64,000 bases of DNA from an uncultured Tateyamaria sp. (GCF_947497045.1 NZ_CANMEU010000001.1:372001-436000); one strand, 5' to 3'. Counted from the first letter of the stretch, positions 25,648 to 34,111 are shown. Notes: generated by a model from the sequence alone, not told the origin. Numbers and translations are program-made.

Positions 25648-25902
25648 ATGAAGCATGCGCGCATAAATACGGATTGGGGTGCCGCATTGCGCCGCGCCGA
25701 AGCTGCGCGGTATTGCGGTCATTCCGCCGGACATTTCGACAAACTTGTGAAAAATGGTACTTATCCACCGGGGCGCGATGCGGACGGTGTTGCTGTCTGG
25801 CTGCGTTGGGAACTTGATAGCGCCCTTGCGGAACTTCCGACCGTATCGGGTTCAGACTGGAACCCAACAAACAGCTGTGATGAGGCATTTGGGTGTACAT
25901 AA
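25648..25902 (+). CDS. AlpA-like DNA-binding protein (candidate excisionase)
   Basis: An 84-aa MerR/AlpA-like winged helix: RRAEAARYCGHSAGHFDKLV is the helix-turn-helix, NGTYPPGRDADGVAVWLRWELDSAL the wing and last helix. Proteins of this shape direct excision by tyrosine integrases and sit directly upstream of them. Its last 10 bases overlap the start of the integrase gene, so translation is probably coupled. Confidence 0.7.
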   Translation: MKHARINTDWGAALRRAEAARYCGHSAGHFDKLVKNGTYPPGRDADGVAVWLRWELDSALAELPTVSGSDWNPTNSCDEAFGCT

Positions 25903-27002
25903 AGTTGAAACATCTCAATCCGTCCGGGTGCTTTCCAAGCGGCAATGTTCGGTACTACTATCGCCCCAAAGGTCAGAAGGGCATTGCCATGCCTGATTTG
26001 CCTCCGGATGATCAGCGTTTTCTTGACGCGTACGCGGCGGCTTCAGGTGGCGAGGCACCAAGTTATCCTCGGCCAAGGCAAGGCAGTCTCGCGCTAGCTG
26101 TCCCCAGATACCTCGCGTCCGACAGCTTTGCGGCTCTTTCTGATGAAACTCGGTCCTCCCGACGTCGAATGTTGGATGAAATTCGCCGAAACCATGGAAC
26201 AGGACTGGTTCGAGACCTCCGTACCAAACATGTCGAGGCAGCACTCAGCAAATTCTCTGGGCATGCAAGAAATAACCGTCTCAAAGTCTGGCGCGCTTTT
26301 GGCAAGTGGCTTGAAGATATCTACAAAATTGAAGACCCCGCTCAAAATGTGAAGAAATCACCCGTCCCCAAGTCAGACGGCCATGTTCCCTGGTCCAAGG
26401 ATGAGATTGCGACTTTCCGTACGCACTGGCCTATTGGGACATCGGAACGTCTTGCATTCGAGGTTATTTTCTTCACTGGCGCTCGAATTTCGGATGCCTT
26501 CCGGCTCGGTCAGGGCAATGTCGATCAGGAAGGCTGGCTGGTGTTCAATCAGCAGAAGACTGGCGGCGAGGTTGCAATTCCATTTAGCCGACCTCTGCCA
26601 GATTTCGCCTCGGACATGCAAAGCGATCTTCAGTTTCTTCGTGCGGCGTTGGATGCGCGGTCTGATAAACACATTACCTGGATCACCACTGCCTTCGGGA
26701 CCTCGCGAAGCGTGAAGGCTGCCGGACAATGGTTTGCAGCCAAAGCGCGGGCGACTGGCATCCAGGGTCGGACGGCACATGGTCTGAGAAAAAGCCGGTC
26801 GCAGGCCTTGGCCGAAGCAGGCGGGAACTCAGTTCAAATCGGCGCATGGACAGGGCATGAAAGCCTCTCCGAAATCGAGCGCTACATTCGCGGCCTCAAC
26901 AAAAGAAAGGTGCTCACCGGCACGGAAACAGAACAAAAAGTTCCAACTTCCGCGACCAAAGTTCCAACTCAACCAAAAAAGACAGGAGAATCAAATGCTT
27001 GA
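25893..27002 (+). CDS. tyrosine recombinase/integrase of IME-A
   Basis: A 369-aa site-specific recombinase. It has an N-terminal arm-binding region (VRYYYRPKGQKGIAMPDLP), a SAM-like core-binding domain (about 85-160) and a catalytic domain with FFTGARISDAFRL (Arg), the HGLRKSRSQ box (HxxR) and GHESLSEIERYIRG, where the Tyr is the nucleophile. The start is a GTG at 25893 inside the AlpA-like gene. The gene ends 8 bases before the att copy at 27011, the usual place for an integrase acting on a tRNA 3' end. It should drive integration and excision of IME-A at tRNA-Arg(CCT). Confidence 0.85.
   Translation: MYIKLKHLNPSGCFPSGNVRYYYRPKGQKGIAMPDLPPDDQRFLDAYAAASGGEAPSYPRPRQGSLALAVPRYLASDSFAALSDETRSSRRRMLDEIRRNHGTGLVRDLRTKHVEAALSKFSGHARNNRLKVWRAFGKWLEDIYKIEDPAQNVKKSPVPKSDGHVPWSKDEIATFRTHWPIGTSERLAFEVIFFTGARISDAFRLGQGNVDQEGWLVFNQQKTGGEVAIPFSRPLPDFASDMQSDLQFLRAALDARSDKHITWITTAFGTSRSVKAAGQWFAAKARATGIQGRTAHGLRKSRSQALAEAGGNSVQIGAWTGHESLSEIERYIRGLNKRKVLTGTETEQKVPTSATKVPTQPKKTGESNA
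26936..26953. repeat. candidate integrase arm-type site, right end of IME-A
   Basis: AAAAGTTCCAACTTCCGC, an exact copy of 6208-6225 at the other end of the element, followed by a shorter AAAGTTCCAAC at 26958-26968. It lies in the last codons of the integrase gene, 57 bases before the att core. Confidence 0.45.
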
Positions 27003-27010
27003 AAAAGTGC

Positions 27011-27057
27011 TGGCAACCCCGGCAGGATTCGAACCTGCAACCTGCCCCTTAGGAGGG
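27011..27057 (-). repeat. attachment site: 47-bp copy of the tRNA-Arg(CCT) 3' half
   Basis: This 47-bp stretch equals 38937-38983 except for one base at 27015 (A for G). It covers the tRNA 3' end through the T-arm and into the anticodon stem, but the 5' half of the tRNA is absent, so it is not a functional tRNA. It is the junction between IME-A and IME-B. The two integrase genes point at it from both sides. Confidence 0.88.
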
Positions 27058-27071
27058 AACCATTCATAGCG

Positions 27072-28166
27072 CTATTCCTTCTGTGATTTCTTGCTCTTGG
27101 GTGTTTGTACAGGGTCTTCCTGTACATGGTTTGTACGAAATCGGGCCCTGACATCGGCCTCATCCGTCTCTGCATGGGCATATATGCGCATGGGCAAATT
27201 GGGGTCTGACCAGCGGCCTGCCTTGGCCGCAGTGACCGGATCAACGCCCTGACGGACGACCAATTCGGTGAAGAACCCATGGCGTCCTGCCGGGTGGGCG
27301 GAGAGATATGGGATACCTGCGCTCTTACAGATCGTCTTCCAACGCGTGTTGTAGCCCGTCGAACTACCGTAGCCGAACACGCGCGGTTTCATAAACTTGC
27401 CAGTCTTTCGGTTCTTCGGGCGCTTGGGCGGTAATGCCAGCAGCTCGTCCATCATCTGCGGCGAAACGGTGATCCAACTTTCCGGATGGCCCTTCTGCGC
27501 CTTCACCCTGACTTTGTTCTCGGCGGGGCGCAGATCGTCAGGCTCGATCGAGACAGCCTGATCGATCCGCGCCGCCGTCTCGAACATGAAGCGGACCAAA
27601 GCAGCATTGTACGGATCAGCAGCGCGACAGAAAGCTTCGATCCATTCTTTGTCAGCGGGCATGCGTTCAACGCGGCTGGTCTTCCCCCGGCGCTTGTCCT
27701 GGGCAATGCGCTCAAACTTGTCATAGGGCTTCACCCGAATGAGCGGCGTTCCTTCCAGCTCGTGCGCGTTGTTGATGACTGCACTCGCTGGCGTCACGAT
27801 CTCGCGCCACCAAGTGTCGCTCGAGGCCTTTGGTTTCAGTTTCGGACCCAGGCCCTTCAAAAGCGCACCAGAAATCGCGCCCAAGGGCATGTCGCCAATC
27901 TCTTCAACAATCGGGATCAACTGCTTCGCGGTCTTCGGCGAGGCATTGTAGAGCATGATTGCATCGGAGAACGTCTTGCTCGTCTCATCGCCAACGACAT
28001 GACGGCGGATTTGCAGTTCAGTTTCACGGGCTACCCAGTCCCGTGCGCCTGCTTCTGTAGTCGATCTAGTGCTGTCGCGGTATGTGCGTGTGATCGGTCG
28101 GCCATTGTATTCGATCTTGCCGTAGACGTAGTAGTACTGGCCTCTCTTGTAGATTTGGAGCGGCAT
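27072..28166 (-). CDS. tyrosine recombinase/integrase of IME-B
   Basis: A 364-aa phage-type integrase with an N-terminal beta-rich arm-binding domain (GQYYYVYGKIEYNGRPITRTYRDS), a core-binding domain and a catalytic domain: MFETAARIDQAVSI (Arg), HPAGRHGFFTEL (HxxR) and GRWSDPNLPMRIYAHAE with the Tyr nucleophile. The start at 28166 has GGAGG 8 bases upstream. It ends 14 bases from the att copy at 27011-27057. Its 3' region carries TTTGTACAGG and TTTGTACGA, also found near the other end of IME-B, suggesting arm sites. Its sequence is unlike the IME-A integrase, so two different recombinases chose the same tRNA. Confidence 0.85.
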   Translation of the reverse strand: MPLQIYKRGQYYYVYGKIEYNGRPITRTYRDSTRSTTEAGARDWVARETELQIRRHVVGDETSKTFSDAIMLYNASPKTAKQLIPIVEEIGDMPLGAISGALLKGLGPKLKPKASSDTWWREIVTPASAVINNAHELEGTPLIRVKPYDKFERIAQDKRRGKTSRVERMPADKEWIEAFCRAADPYNAALVRFMFETAARIDQAVSIEPDDLRPAENKVRVKAQKGHPESWITVSPQMMDELLALPPKRPKNRKTGKFMKPRVFGYGSSTGYNTRWKTICKSAGIPYLSAHPAGRHGFFTELVVRQGVDPVTAAKAGRWSDPNLPMRIYAHAETDEADVRARFRTNHVQEDPVQTPKSKKSQKE

Positions 28167-28378
28167 GCCTGGCCTCCTTCAAAAATCTTGTCGATCTGTG
28201 CGGGCGTGATCAGCATGGTCCGCCCAAGGCGATAGAATGCGCCCGTGTCGTTGGCACGCTCACGCAATGTTCTCTCTGAAATGTCGATACCCATGCCGGA
28301 CATGACCTCGACCCATTGCGCAGGCGTCTTGCCAAGCCCCAGGATTTGCGAGCTGTCTGATTTGTCGGTCTCTGCCAT
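28031..28378 (-). CDS. excisionase-like protein of IME-B, overlapping the integrase
   Basis: A 115-aa protein. The N-terminal 60 residues (LGLGKTPAQWVEVMSGMG, ISERTLRERANDTGAFYRLGR, ITPAQIDKIFE) parallel the IME-A protein at 25396. The last 45 residues are Ser/Thr/Arg-rich and lie inside the integrase gene in another frame: the overlap is 136 bases. The second Met (28378), with AAGGA 8 bases upstream, is preferred over 28387. It likely assists excision and helps set integrase translation. Confidence 0.6.
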   Translation of the reverse strand: MAETDKSDSSQILGLGKTPAQWVEVMSGMGIDISERTLRERANDTGAFYRLGRTMLITPAQIDKIFEGGQACRSKSTREASTTTSTARSNTMADRSHAHTATALDRLQKQAHGTG

Positions 28379-28533
28379 TTCAGTCATCCTTGTCCGCTTG
28401 AGTTGAAACTGCGCGCCGCATGGAATCGCTTGTTAAGCACCATTTGACGTGGTCAGATGGGAAATATCGGAATAGTTCGTCATTTTTTGCAATGTTCGCG
28501 AAAAAATACGATCTCGTCAAATGGAAACTGCGA

Positions 28534-28956
28534 ATGGCGCGGAAAGACGCTGAATTGTTTGCTTCGATGGGTGCGCGCCTAACTGTTGCGCGCAATGAAG
28601 CGGGACTATCTCAGGCCGCAATGGCCAAAGCGCTTGGTGTTTCACCTAGGGCCTATCACAGTTATGAGAAGGGCCAGCGCGGCATTCCGGTCGAAGCATT
28701 GGTGGCGTTCGGCGAGCAATTTGACGTCGATGTGCCCTGGTTATTGTTGGGCACGAAGGCGATACGCGCAGGCCACGATTTCAATGCTTTGAAGGAGATC
28801 GAGACCTCACTCGATCAACACCTCAACGCGGAAAACATCAGAATCAAGAGTGAGAAGCGCGGGGCAATCGTCGCGCGTTGGTACCAGTCGCTAGTCGAGG
28901 GACGGGAAGTAACGGATGATGACGTTCACACTTGGATCGAACTCGTAAGGGAGTAG
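28534..28956 (+). CDS. XRE-family regulator of IME-B
   Basis: A 140-aa repressor-like protein with an HTH at residues 12-50 (LTVARNEAGLSQAAMAKALGVSPRAYHSYEKGQRGIP) and a helical C-terminus. The frame is open to 28420. The Met at 28534 directly precedes the HTH domain and is the shortest sensible start, but 28492 is possible. It is divergent from the excisionase/integrase pair, so it probably represses them. A four-base gap separates it from the small membrane protein. Confidence 0.7.
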   Translation: MARKDAELFASMGARLTVARNEAGLSQAAMAKALGVSPRAYHSYEKGQRGIPVEALVAFGEQFDVDVPWLLLGTKAIRAGHDFNALKEIETSLDQHLNAENIRIKSEKRGAIVARWYQSLVEGREVTDDDVHTWIELVRE

Positions 28957-28960
28957 GCAA

Positions 28961-29257
28961 ATGCAAAAACCAAGCGACCAATGGAAGAAACTTCGCCGCG
29001 CAGCACTGGAACGCGCGCGCCGCAATATGATCGAACCTTTGGAGGTCGTTCACCTCGCACTTCTTGGTGCCAGCGCGCTGTACTTGGCCGGATTTCTGCG
29101 CCTAAATCTGTTCGGTCAAACTGACGAATTCTCGCTGGCTTCTGGAGCCTTCGTTCTGCTCGCAGCCGCTGGCGGTCTACTTGTGCCTGTTCTGACTGGA
29201 TCAGCATTGACACTGCACTTTGCAGACCGTCGTTTGGGGCAGCTTCTTCGTGAATGA
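28961..29257 (+). CDS. small two-helix membrane protein
   Basis: A 98-aa protein with a basic N-terminus (WKKLRRAALERARR) and two hydrophobic helices, about 33-50 (VHLALLGASALYLAGFLRL) and 60-80 (GAFVLLAAAGGLLVPVL), ending in a charged tail. No family is recognised. It starts 4 bases after the XRE gene and is likely cotranscribed. A role in entry exclusion, or as a membrane partner of a defence system, is speculation. Confidence 0.5.
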   Translation: MQKPSDQWKKLRRAALERARRNMIEPLEVVHLALLGASALYLAGFLRLNLFGQTDEFSLASGAFVLLAAAGGLLVPVLTGSALTLHFADRRLGQLLRE

Positions 29258-29338
29258 CGACACAGTAATGATAAGCCGCTGGAATGCACCAAGCCTGGCA
29301 CACGATGTTCGCGCGTGCTGCGAAAGGGCTTAACCTGA

Positions 29339-30238
29339 ATGGCCTTCGGAGTGTTCATTCACCGCAGTGACTCGATCTACGATGACGTCCCCTCCGAACG
29401 CTATCAGTTCCCGCGGCAGTATCTGTCCCGAGTACAGCAATGTGAAGGTGACTGGATCGTGTATCTTGAGCCAAGCAAGGTGAAAGGTACGAAGGGGTAC
29501 TTCGCAGTCGCAAAGGTTCAAGAGATCATCTCTGACCCTCGAAAGTCTGACATGTTCTTGGCTGTAATCGAGCCTGGAACGTATCTCGATTTCGGTGATC
29601 CAGTGCCGTTCCGCGATGCCGAAAACATAGTTGAGAAAGGCCTGCTAAACGACGAGGGTCGCATATCCGGTCGCGCACAGGCAGCTGTGAGAACGCTATC
29701 CAATGAAGACTTCGCTAGGATCATCGAGCGCGGGTTATGCGTTGACGATGACTTTCTGCCCCGCGTGGGAGACCTTGCGGCGATTACTGGCTTTCAAGAT
29801 GTCCAAGCTCCATTTCAACACATGCCAGCTCGCGAGCGCGTCAATCAACTGACCAGCCGCGCGGTGCGGGACCGAAACTTCAGAAAGAATGTCCTAAGGG
29901 CCTATGGCGAACGCTGCGCTATTACGGGGCTCCGTTTGATCAACGGAGGCGGGCGAGCCGAAGTAGAAGCGGCCCATATCCGGCCGGTTGAGCAAGACGG
30001 GCCCGACATCATTAGCAATGGGATCGCGTTGTCTGGGACTGCCCATTGGATGTTTGACCGCGGATTGGTCGGGCTGAACGATGATCTAACGATACTTGTT
30101 TCGAGACAGAGCAACGACGTTGGAGCCGTAACGACGATGATCAATTCAACAGGAAAGCTATTGGCTCCCAGTCGGCGGGCGAACAGACCACGGTTAGAAT
30201 TCGTTGCATGGCACAGGAATCACTGTTTCAAGGCCTGA
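29339..30238 (+). CDS. HNH endonuclease with PUA/EVE-like N-terminus (type IV restriction-like)
   Basis: A 299-aa protein. The N-terminal half (GVFIHRSDSIYDDVP, QFPRQYLSRVQQCEGDWIVYLEPSK, YFAVAKVQEI) looks like a small beta-barrel of the PUA/EVE type, which in other enzymes reads modified bases. The C-terminal half is an HNH nuclease: GERCAITGLRL, AEVEAAHIRPVEQDGPD, then NGIALSGTAHWMFDRGL. Such fusions are expected to cut DNA carrying modified cytosines. It stands alone in front of the SIR2 gene and is part of the IME-B defence cargo. The start at 29339 has AAGGG about 10 bases upstream. Confidence 0.75.
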   Translation: MAFGVFIHRSDSIYDDVPSERYQFPRQYLSRVQQCEGDWIVYLEPSKVKGTKGYFAVAKVQEIISDPRKSDMFLAVIEPGTYLDFGDPVPFRDAENIVEKGLLNDEGRISGRAQAAVRTLSNEDFARIIERGLCVDDDFLPRVGDLAAITGFQDVQAPFQHMPARERVNQLTSRAVRDRNFRKNVLRAYGERCAITGLRLINGGGRAEVEAAHIRPVEQDGPDIISNGIALSGTAHWMFDRGLVGLNDDLTILVSRQSNDVGAVTTMINSTGKLLAPSRRANRPRLEFVAWHRNHCFKA

Positions 30239-30357
30239 TGGCTCGTGAGATGGTGCTCGCACGAATGCCAGCCCACCTCACTGATAAAACTACTTGCCTT
30301 GCGAATGTGTTAGGCTTCCGGTCTAACGAAATGTGAAACAGATTAAGCAGAGAAACG

Positions 30358-32760
30358 ATGCAATTCCCAGAAAACTTTGATACTGAACGATGCCTGCTCT
30401 TCCTTGGCTCCGGATTTTCAGCAGCAGCAACAAATAAGCGGTCTGGGAATCCGCCAGTCGGGAACGGTCTTCAGAAGGCAATTTTGTCTGAAATTGAAGA
30501 AGAGCATGCGGATATTGATCTGAAAGATGCAGCCTCTTACGCCGCTAGCAGAGGCGTGAATTTGTATGGACTATTGCATGATCTTTTTGTCATCACGGGG
30601 TTGAATGAAGATCAAAAGACCGTTTTGGGCAAGCGGTGGAGAAGGATTTATACCACAAATTACGATGATGCTGTCGAGTTCTTTGAAAAGGACAGCGGAA
30701 CGGGAACCCGCCAATCATTTTCGATTGATGATGATAGACCTCGCAAGTTTCCTTCGAACACCGTGGTGCATTTGCATGGGTACATTCATGCTTGTGACAA
30801 GAAAAATGTTCTTTCACAGCTAGTACTTGATCACCGCTCATATGCAGAGCAAGCGGCCTTGGAGAGCCCGTGGTGGGATCAGTTTGAAAGAGACGTTCAA
30901 GGCGCTGAATGGATTTTCTTTGTAGGTTACAATTTAAATGACTTTGCTGTCGCCAAGTACCTGACCAAAGATCCCCGAATTTCCCGGAAAACTAGATTTA
31001 TTCTGCGCGACCCCGTTAGTGATTACTTACTCGATAGGCTAGAAGGGTACGGCTCAGTTGACTCGATCTCAACGGGTGGATTTGCCGAGGCTTGCGCCAA
31101 CGCCAAGACTCGTGACCCAATCAGCGATTTTCGTCAACTCAATGCCTTCCGGCTGATCGACCCTTACAAAGACAACAAAGCTGTTGCTCAGCCAACTCCA
31201 GTTGAGATTGAGACCTTCCTGACAAAGGGCAACTTCAACTTTCAATCTTTGTCCTCAACCTATCCAAAGGCCGAGTTCGCTCTTCCACGAGCGTCGAAGA
31301 TGAAAGAGGCGGTCGAGGCTCTTTCAGATTCTAAGACGCTGTTGCTTCATTCTCGAACCGCCAACGGCAAGAGCATCTTTGCCGATATGCTCAGCCTCGA
31401 ACTGTCGGCCGCTGGCAAGAGTTGCGTACGCTACACAAGTCACAGTGACATCCCCCCGTCAGAGATTGAATTTCTTTCTCAAGTAAATGATCTTGTTGTT
31501 TTTTTCAGAACCTATGACGATGTGGTGGCAGTGTCCAACGAAGTTGCCCAGTTGAGGGAGAACGCTACCTTCATTGTCGAAATTAACACCGGCACTGATC
31601 AAGTTCGTCGAAGCGAGGTGCACAGTTTCTTGCCAAGTCCAATTGGCAGGCTGGATCTGAATCCACTTGAAAGACAGGATCGACAAGATTTCGGAGAACT
31701 TCTCTCGCGTTCAGGCATACCATCAGACGGACTTGATCTGTCGGGGACAGGCCGGACTGAGTTGCGCGATCATCTCGTAGATTTGTTAAACAGCCCTTAC
31801 ATCAAGGAGCGTTTGAACAATGCAGTCAAACCCTTACTAGACGACAAGGAAGCGATGAAAGTTATTGCGACTGCGTGTGTGATGAGAGCATTCTCAATTC
31901 ATGTCGGGACTGACTTCATCCGTGCGATTACGGGTGGTGATCCCTACGATATTCTTTTGAAAAATGAGGTCGCAGCTCTTGAGTTTGGCGCTTTGTCACC
32001 AGATGCGCTCGCATTGCATTCCGCGGTATTTGGCGAGTTTTTCTTGAAGGAACATGTGGGTGCGCGCGGCATAGTAAGCGTCATTTGCCGGTTGGCGATA
32101 GAGGCGGCCAAACGCAAGAAAAATGGCGCAAACCTCGGTTCCCAGCGAAGCCGGGAAGCCCGTAAGGCCCTTGGTGCCCTTCTGCAGTACGGAAGAGTAT
32201 CTTCTCTGCTTGGCAGTGCCGCCGCAGAGACACAGAAATCCATAACTGATCTCTATGAAACACTGAGAGACAACATCATCATCAATGATGAGCCGCTGTT
32301 TTGGTTGCAATATAGCATATTTATGCAGGATTTAGGCAACTACGGCATGGCGCGAAACCATCTAGAAACCGCGTATCTACGAGCAGAAGCGACCGAAGGT
32401 TTCCGAACTTATCAACTAGATACGAATTATCTGAAGCTAATCCTTCAAGCACCTGCTGACGAAGATGATTTCCCAGGCGACACCGAAATTCTGTTCGATC
32501 TTATCGACAAGGTACATGATATGCTGTTGGCACCTGATCACAGAATACATGCAATTCGAGTTCTAGAAGATATCAGAGTCTTCTGCGCCAATAATGGTTC
32601 AGACCTCACTGATGGCGAACGTCAACGGCTTTCCATCCAGTGCTTAGGAATCGTAGGGACACTTGAAGCGTTGGATGTCGGTATCAAAACCGAATTTGAA
32701 ACCGATAGATCAAAAACTGCGGTTGAAGAGGCCGTGGCTCTACTGGCGTCGTACAGTTAA
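30358..32760 (+). CDS. SIR2 - P-loop NTPase - helical repeat protein (NLR-like anti-phage candidate)
   Basis: An 800-aa protein. The SIR2 domain (residues 1-250) has the NAD-binding LFLGSGFSAAA (15-24), IYTTNYDDAVE with Asn101, VVHLHGYIH with the catalytic His140, and FFVGYNLNDFAV. A P-loop follows at 332-339 (SRTANGKS) within an NTPase domain of about 300-560. The C-terminal 230 residues are helical repeats, plausibly the sensor (WLQYSIFMQDLGNYGMARNHLE is TPR-like). In this type, sensing triggers NAD depletion. It looks AT-rich and is followed 108 bases later by higBA-2, just as the HAS-barrel nuclease is followed by higBA-1. I cannot match it to one named system. Confidence 0.75.
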   Translation: MQFPENFDTERCLLFLGSGFSAAATNKRSGNPPVGNGLQKAILSEIEEEHADIDLKDAASYAASRGVNLYGLLHDLFVITGLNEDQKTVLGKRWRRIYTTNYDDAVEFFEKDSGTGTRQSFSIDDDRPRKFPSNTVVHLHGYIHACDKKNVLSQLVLDHRSYAEQAALESPWWDQFERDVQGAEWIFFVGYNLNDFAVAKYLTKDPRISRKTRFILRDPVSDYLLDRLEGYGSVDSISTGGFAEACANAKTRDPISDFRQLNAFRLIDPYKDNKAVAQPTPVEIETFLTKGNFNFQSLSSTYPKAEFALPRASKMKEAVEALSDSKTLLLHSRTANGKSIFADMLSLELSAAGKSCVRYTSHSDIPPSEIEFLSQVNDLVVFFRTYDDVVAVSNEVAQLRENATFIVEINTGTDQVRRSEVHSFLPSPIGRLDLNPLERQDRQDFGELLSRSGIPSDGLDLSGTGRTELRDHLVDLLNSPYIKERLNNAVKPLLDDKEAMKVIATACVMRAFSIHVGTDFIRAITGGDPYDILLKNEVAALEFGALSPDALALHSAVFGEFFLKEHVGARGIVSVICRLAIEAAKRKKNGANLGSQRSREARKALGALLQYGRVSSLLGSAAAETQKSITDLYETLRDNIIINDEPLFWLQYSIFMQDLGNYGMARNHLETAYLRAEATEGFRTYQLDTNYLKLILQAPADEDDFPGDTEILFDLIDKVHDMLLAPDHRIHAIRVLEDIRVFCANNGSDLTDGERQRLSIQCLGIVGTLEALDVGIKTEFETDRSKTAVEEAVALLASYS

Positions 32761-32833
32761 CAATGAGAAATGTCCGAACTCGTTCGGTTCGTTTGAGCCG
32801 CCGGGCCAATTTAACAGAGGTACGTATCATATC

Positions 32834-32859
32834 TTGACACATGTATCTCTACGTGATAC
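32834..32859 (+). promoter_or_regulatory. higBA-2 promoter with palindromic HigA operator
   Basis: TTGACA (32834-32839) is a perfect -35. GTATCTCTACGTGATAC (32843-32859) is the palindromic operator, the counterpart of 4594-4610 with a changed core. The start codon follows 9 bases later, so the leader is very short. Confidence 0.6.
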
Positions 32860-32868
32860 ATCACCCTC

Positions 32869-33150
32869 ATGATCCAAAGCACCAAGGGCAAACTCGCCGC
32901 CAACGCTGTAAAAGGCAAATACGGCAAAGGCTTCCCCGGTGATTTGGTAAAGCGCACGCGGGCGATGCTTTCGGCGTTGGATGCTGCGGTTGTTGTCGAG
33001 GATTTGCGGCTCCCGCCCGGCAACCACCTGGAAGAACTGAAAGGGGATCGGGCCGGGCAACATTCCGTGCGGATCAATGGGCAATGGCGCATCTGCTTTG
33101 TCTGGACGCCGAACGGCCCCGCCGATGTCGAGATTGTGGACTACCATTGA
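32869..33150 (+). CDS. higB: HigB-type toxin, copy 2
   Basis: A 93-aa HigB RNase toxin, identical to copy 1 (4620-4901) at all but four positions (V14, G16, L48, Q72 here). R72Q falls in the RINGRWRICF strand pair, where basic residues often contact RNA, so the activity of the two copies may differ. It is followed by its antitoxin after 12 bases. It lies 108 bases after the SIR2 gene. Confidence 0.9.
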   Translation: MIQSTKGKLAANAVKGKYGKGFPGDLVKRTRAMLSALDAAVVVEDLRLPPGNHLEELKGDRAGQHSVRINGQWRICFVWTPNGPADVEIVDYH

Positions 33151-33162
33151 GAGGATACGCTG

Positions 33163-33453
33163 ATGAGCTTGCTTGAAGACCCAATGCACCCAGGTGAAGT
33201 CCTGAAAGAGCTTTACCTTGATCCCCTGGAGATGGGGGCCATCGCCTTTGCGCGGCGTCTGGGTGTGCCTCGGACGCGGATCGAGCGGTTGATCAAGGGA
33301 ACTACGGGGATCACGCCTGACACGGCGCTGCGCCTTGCCCGCGTGTTCAACACGACCCCGGCCTACTGGGTGAACTTGCAGACGAATTATGACATGGCGC
33401 GGGCGGCGAAGGATATAGACGTATCTAATATCGAGCCGCTTGTCGCTGCCTAG
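33163..33453 (+). CDS. higA: HigA-type antitoxin, copy 2
   Basis: A 96-aa XRE antitoxin, differing from copy 1 at five positions (E12, M24, R80, D84, V94), none inside the HTH recognition segment RRLGVPRTRIERLI. With nearly the same operator upstream, the two HigA proteins probably cross-regulate. It is the end of the SIR2-higBA cargo block. Confidence 0.9.
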   Translation: MSLLEDPMHPGEVLKELYLDPLEMGAIAFARRLGVPRTRIERLIKGTTGITPDTALRLARVFNTTPAYWVNLQTNYDMARAAKDIDVSNIEPLVAA

Positions 33454-33678
33454 CATGGCAAGTCGAGATTTAGGGGAACTTGTCTGTGCCTCAAGGTTTC
33501 TCCTGACGTCGGCATCTAGTGTCAACAAGTGTGTGGAAAAGTGGCGACAGCCTGCATGATATCTCATTTGTGCGATCGACCCGAGGTTTTGACCACATGC
33601 GTAGCAGCGGAATACGCAACGCCTCACATGTGGTTATACTTATGACTCAAGGTTCGAAAACTTCTTAGACTGCGGCCC

Positions 33679-33858
33679 TCAAATCGCAAGAACTAAGGAC
33701 ACCAGCCGCAAGAGCAAGTCCAACAACTCACGCAGGAGTCTCTTTCGCTTAGACCTGCCGATCCGTCGTTTTGGCGATGTTCTCTTTGATCTCAGAGAGG
33801 CTAAGGCCAACAGCAAGACGCGAATTCCATCAAGTACCAAGGCAAGTTCATTTTCCAT
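33679..33858 (-). CDS. small hydrophobic-basic peptide (59 aa)
   Basis: The 59-aa frame has a strong ribosome-binding site, AAAGGAG ending about 7 bases before the ATG at 33858. It shows two leucine-rich amphipathic or membrane segments (LVLDGIRVLLLALASL and LLRELLDLLLRLVSLVLAI) around a very basic middle (SKRTSPKRRIGRSKRKR). It is alone on the minus strand in a 658-base gap between higA-2 (ends 33453) and the next gene (34112). It could be a membrane-active toxin or a small regulator. The surrounding bases at 33454-33678 and 33859-34111 show no other gene. Confidence 0.4.
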   Translation of the reverse strand: MENELALVLDGIRVLLLALASLRSKRTSPKRRIGRSKRKRLLRELLDLLLRLVSLVLAI

Positions 33859-34111
33859 TTCAGTCTCCTTTCCCAATAGAGATCGGAGTTCTGGAGTGTC
33901 GCTTCAACTTATTGATTTATTGAATGAAAATGATTAATCAACTCAATTAATCCCTGCGATGATTTCCGATTGGTATACACAAGTCTCGAAGCCGAGGCTG
34001 GTCGCTCAAATAAATCAATTGTCCTAAGTCGATGCGCCAGTACTCTGTTGGTTAAGGCCTCGAAGCAGGTCATGCAGAAAACAAGTTTCGTTCAGACTAA
34101 GGGAGGAAGAA

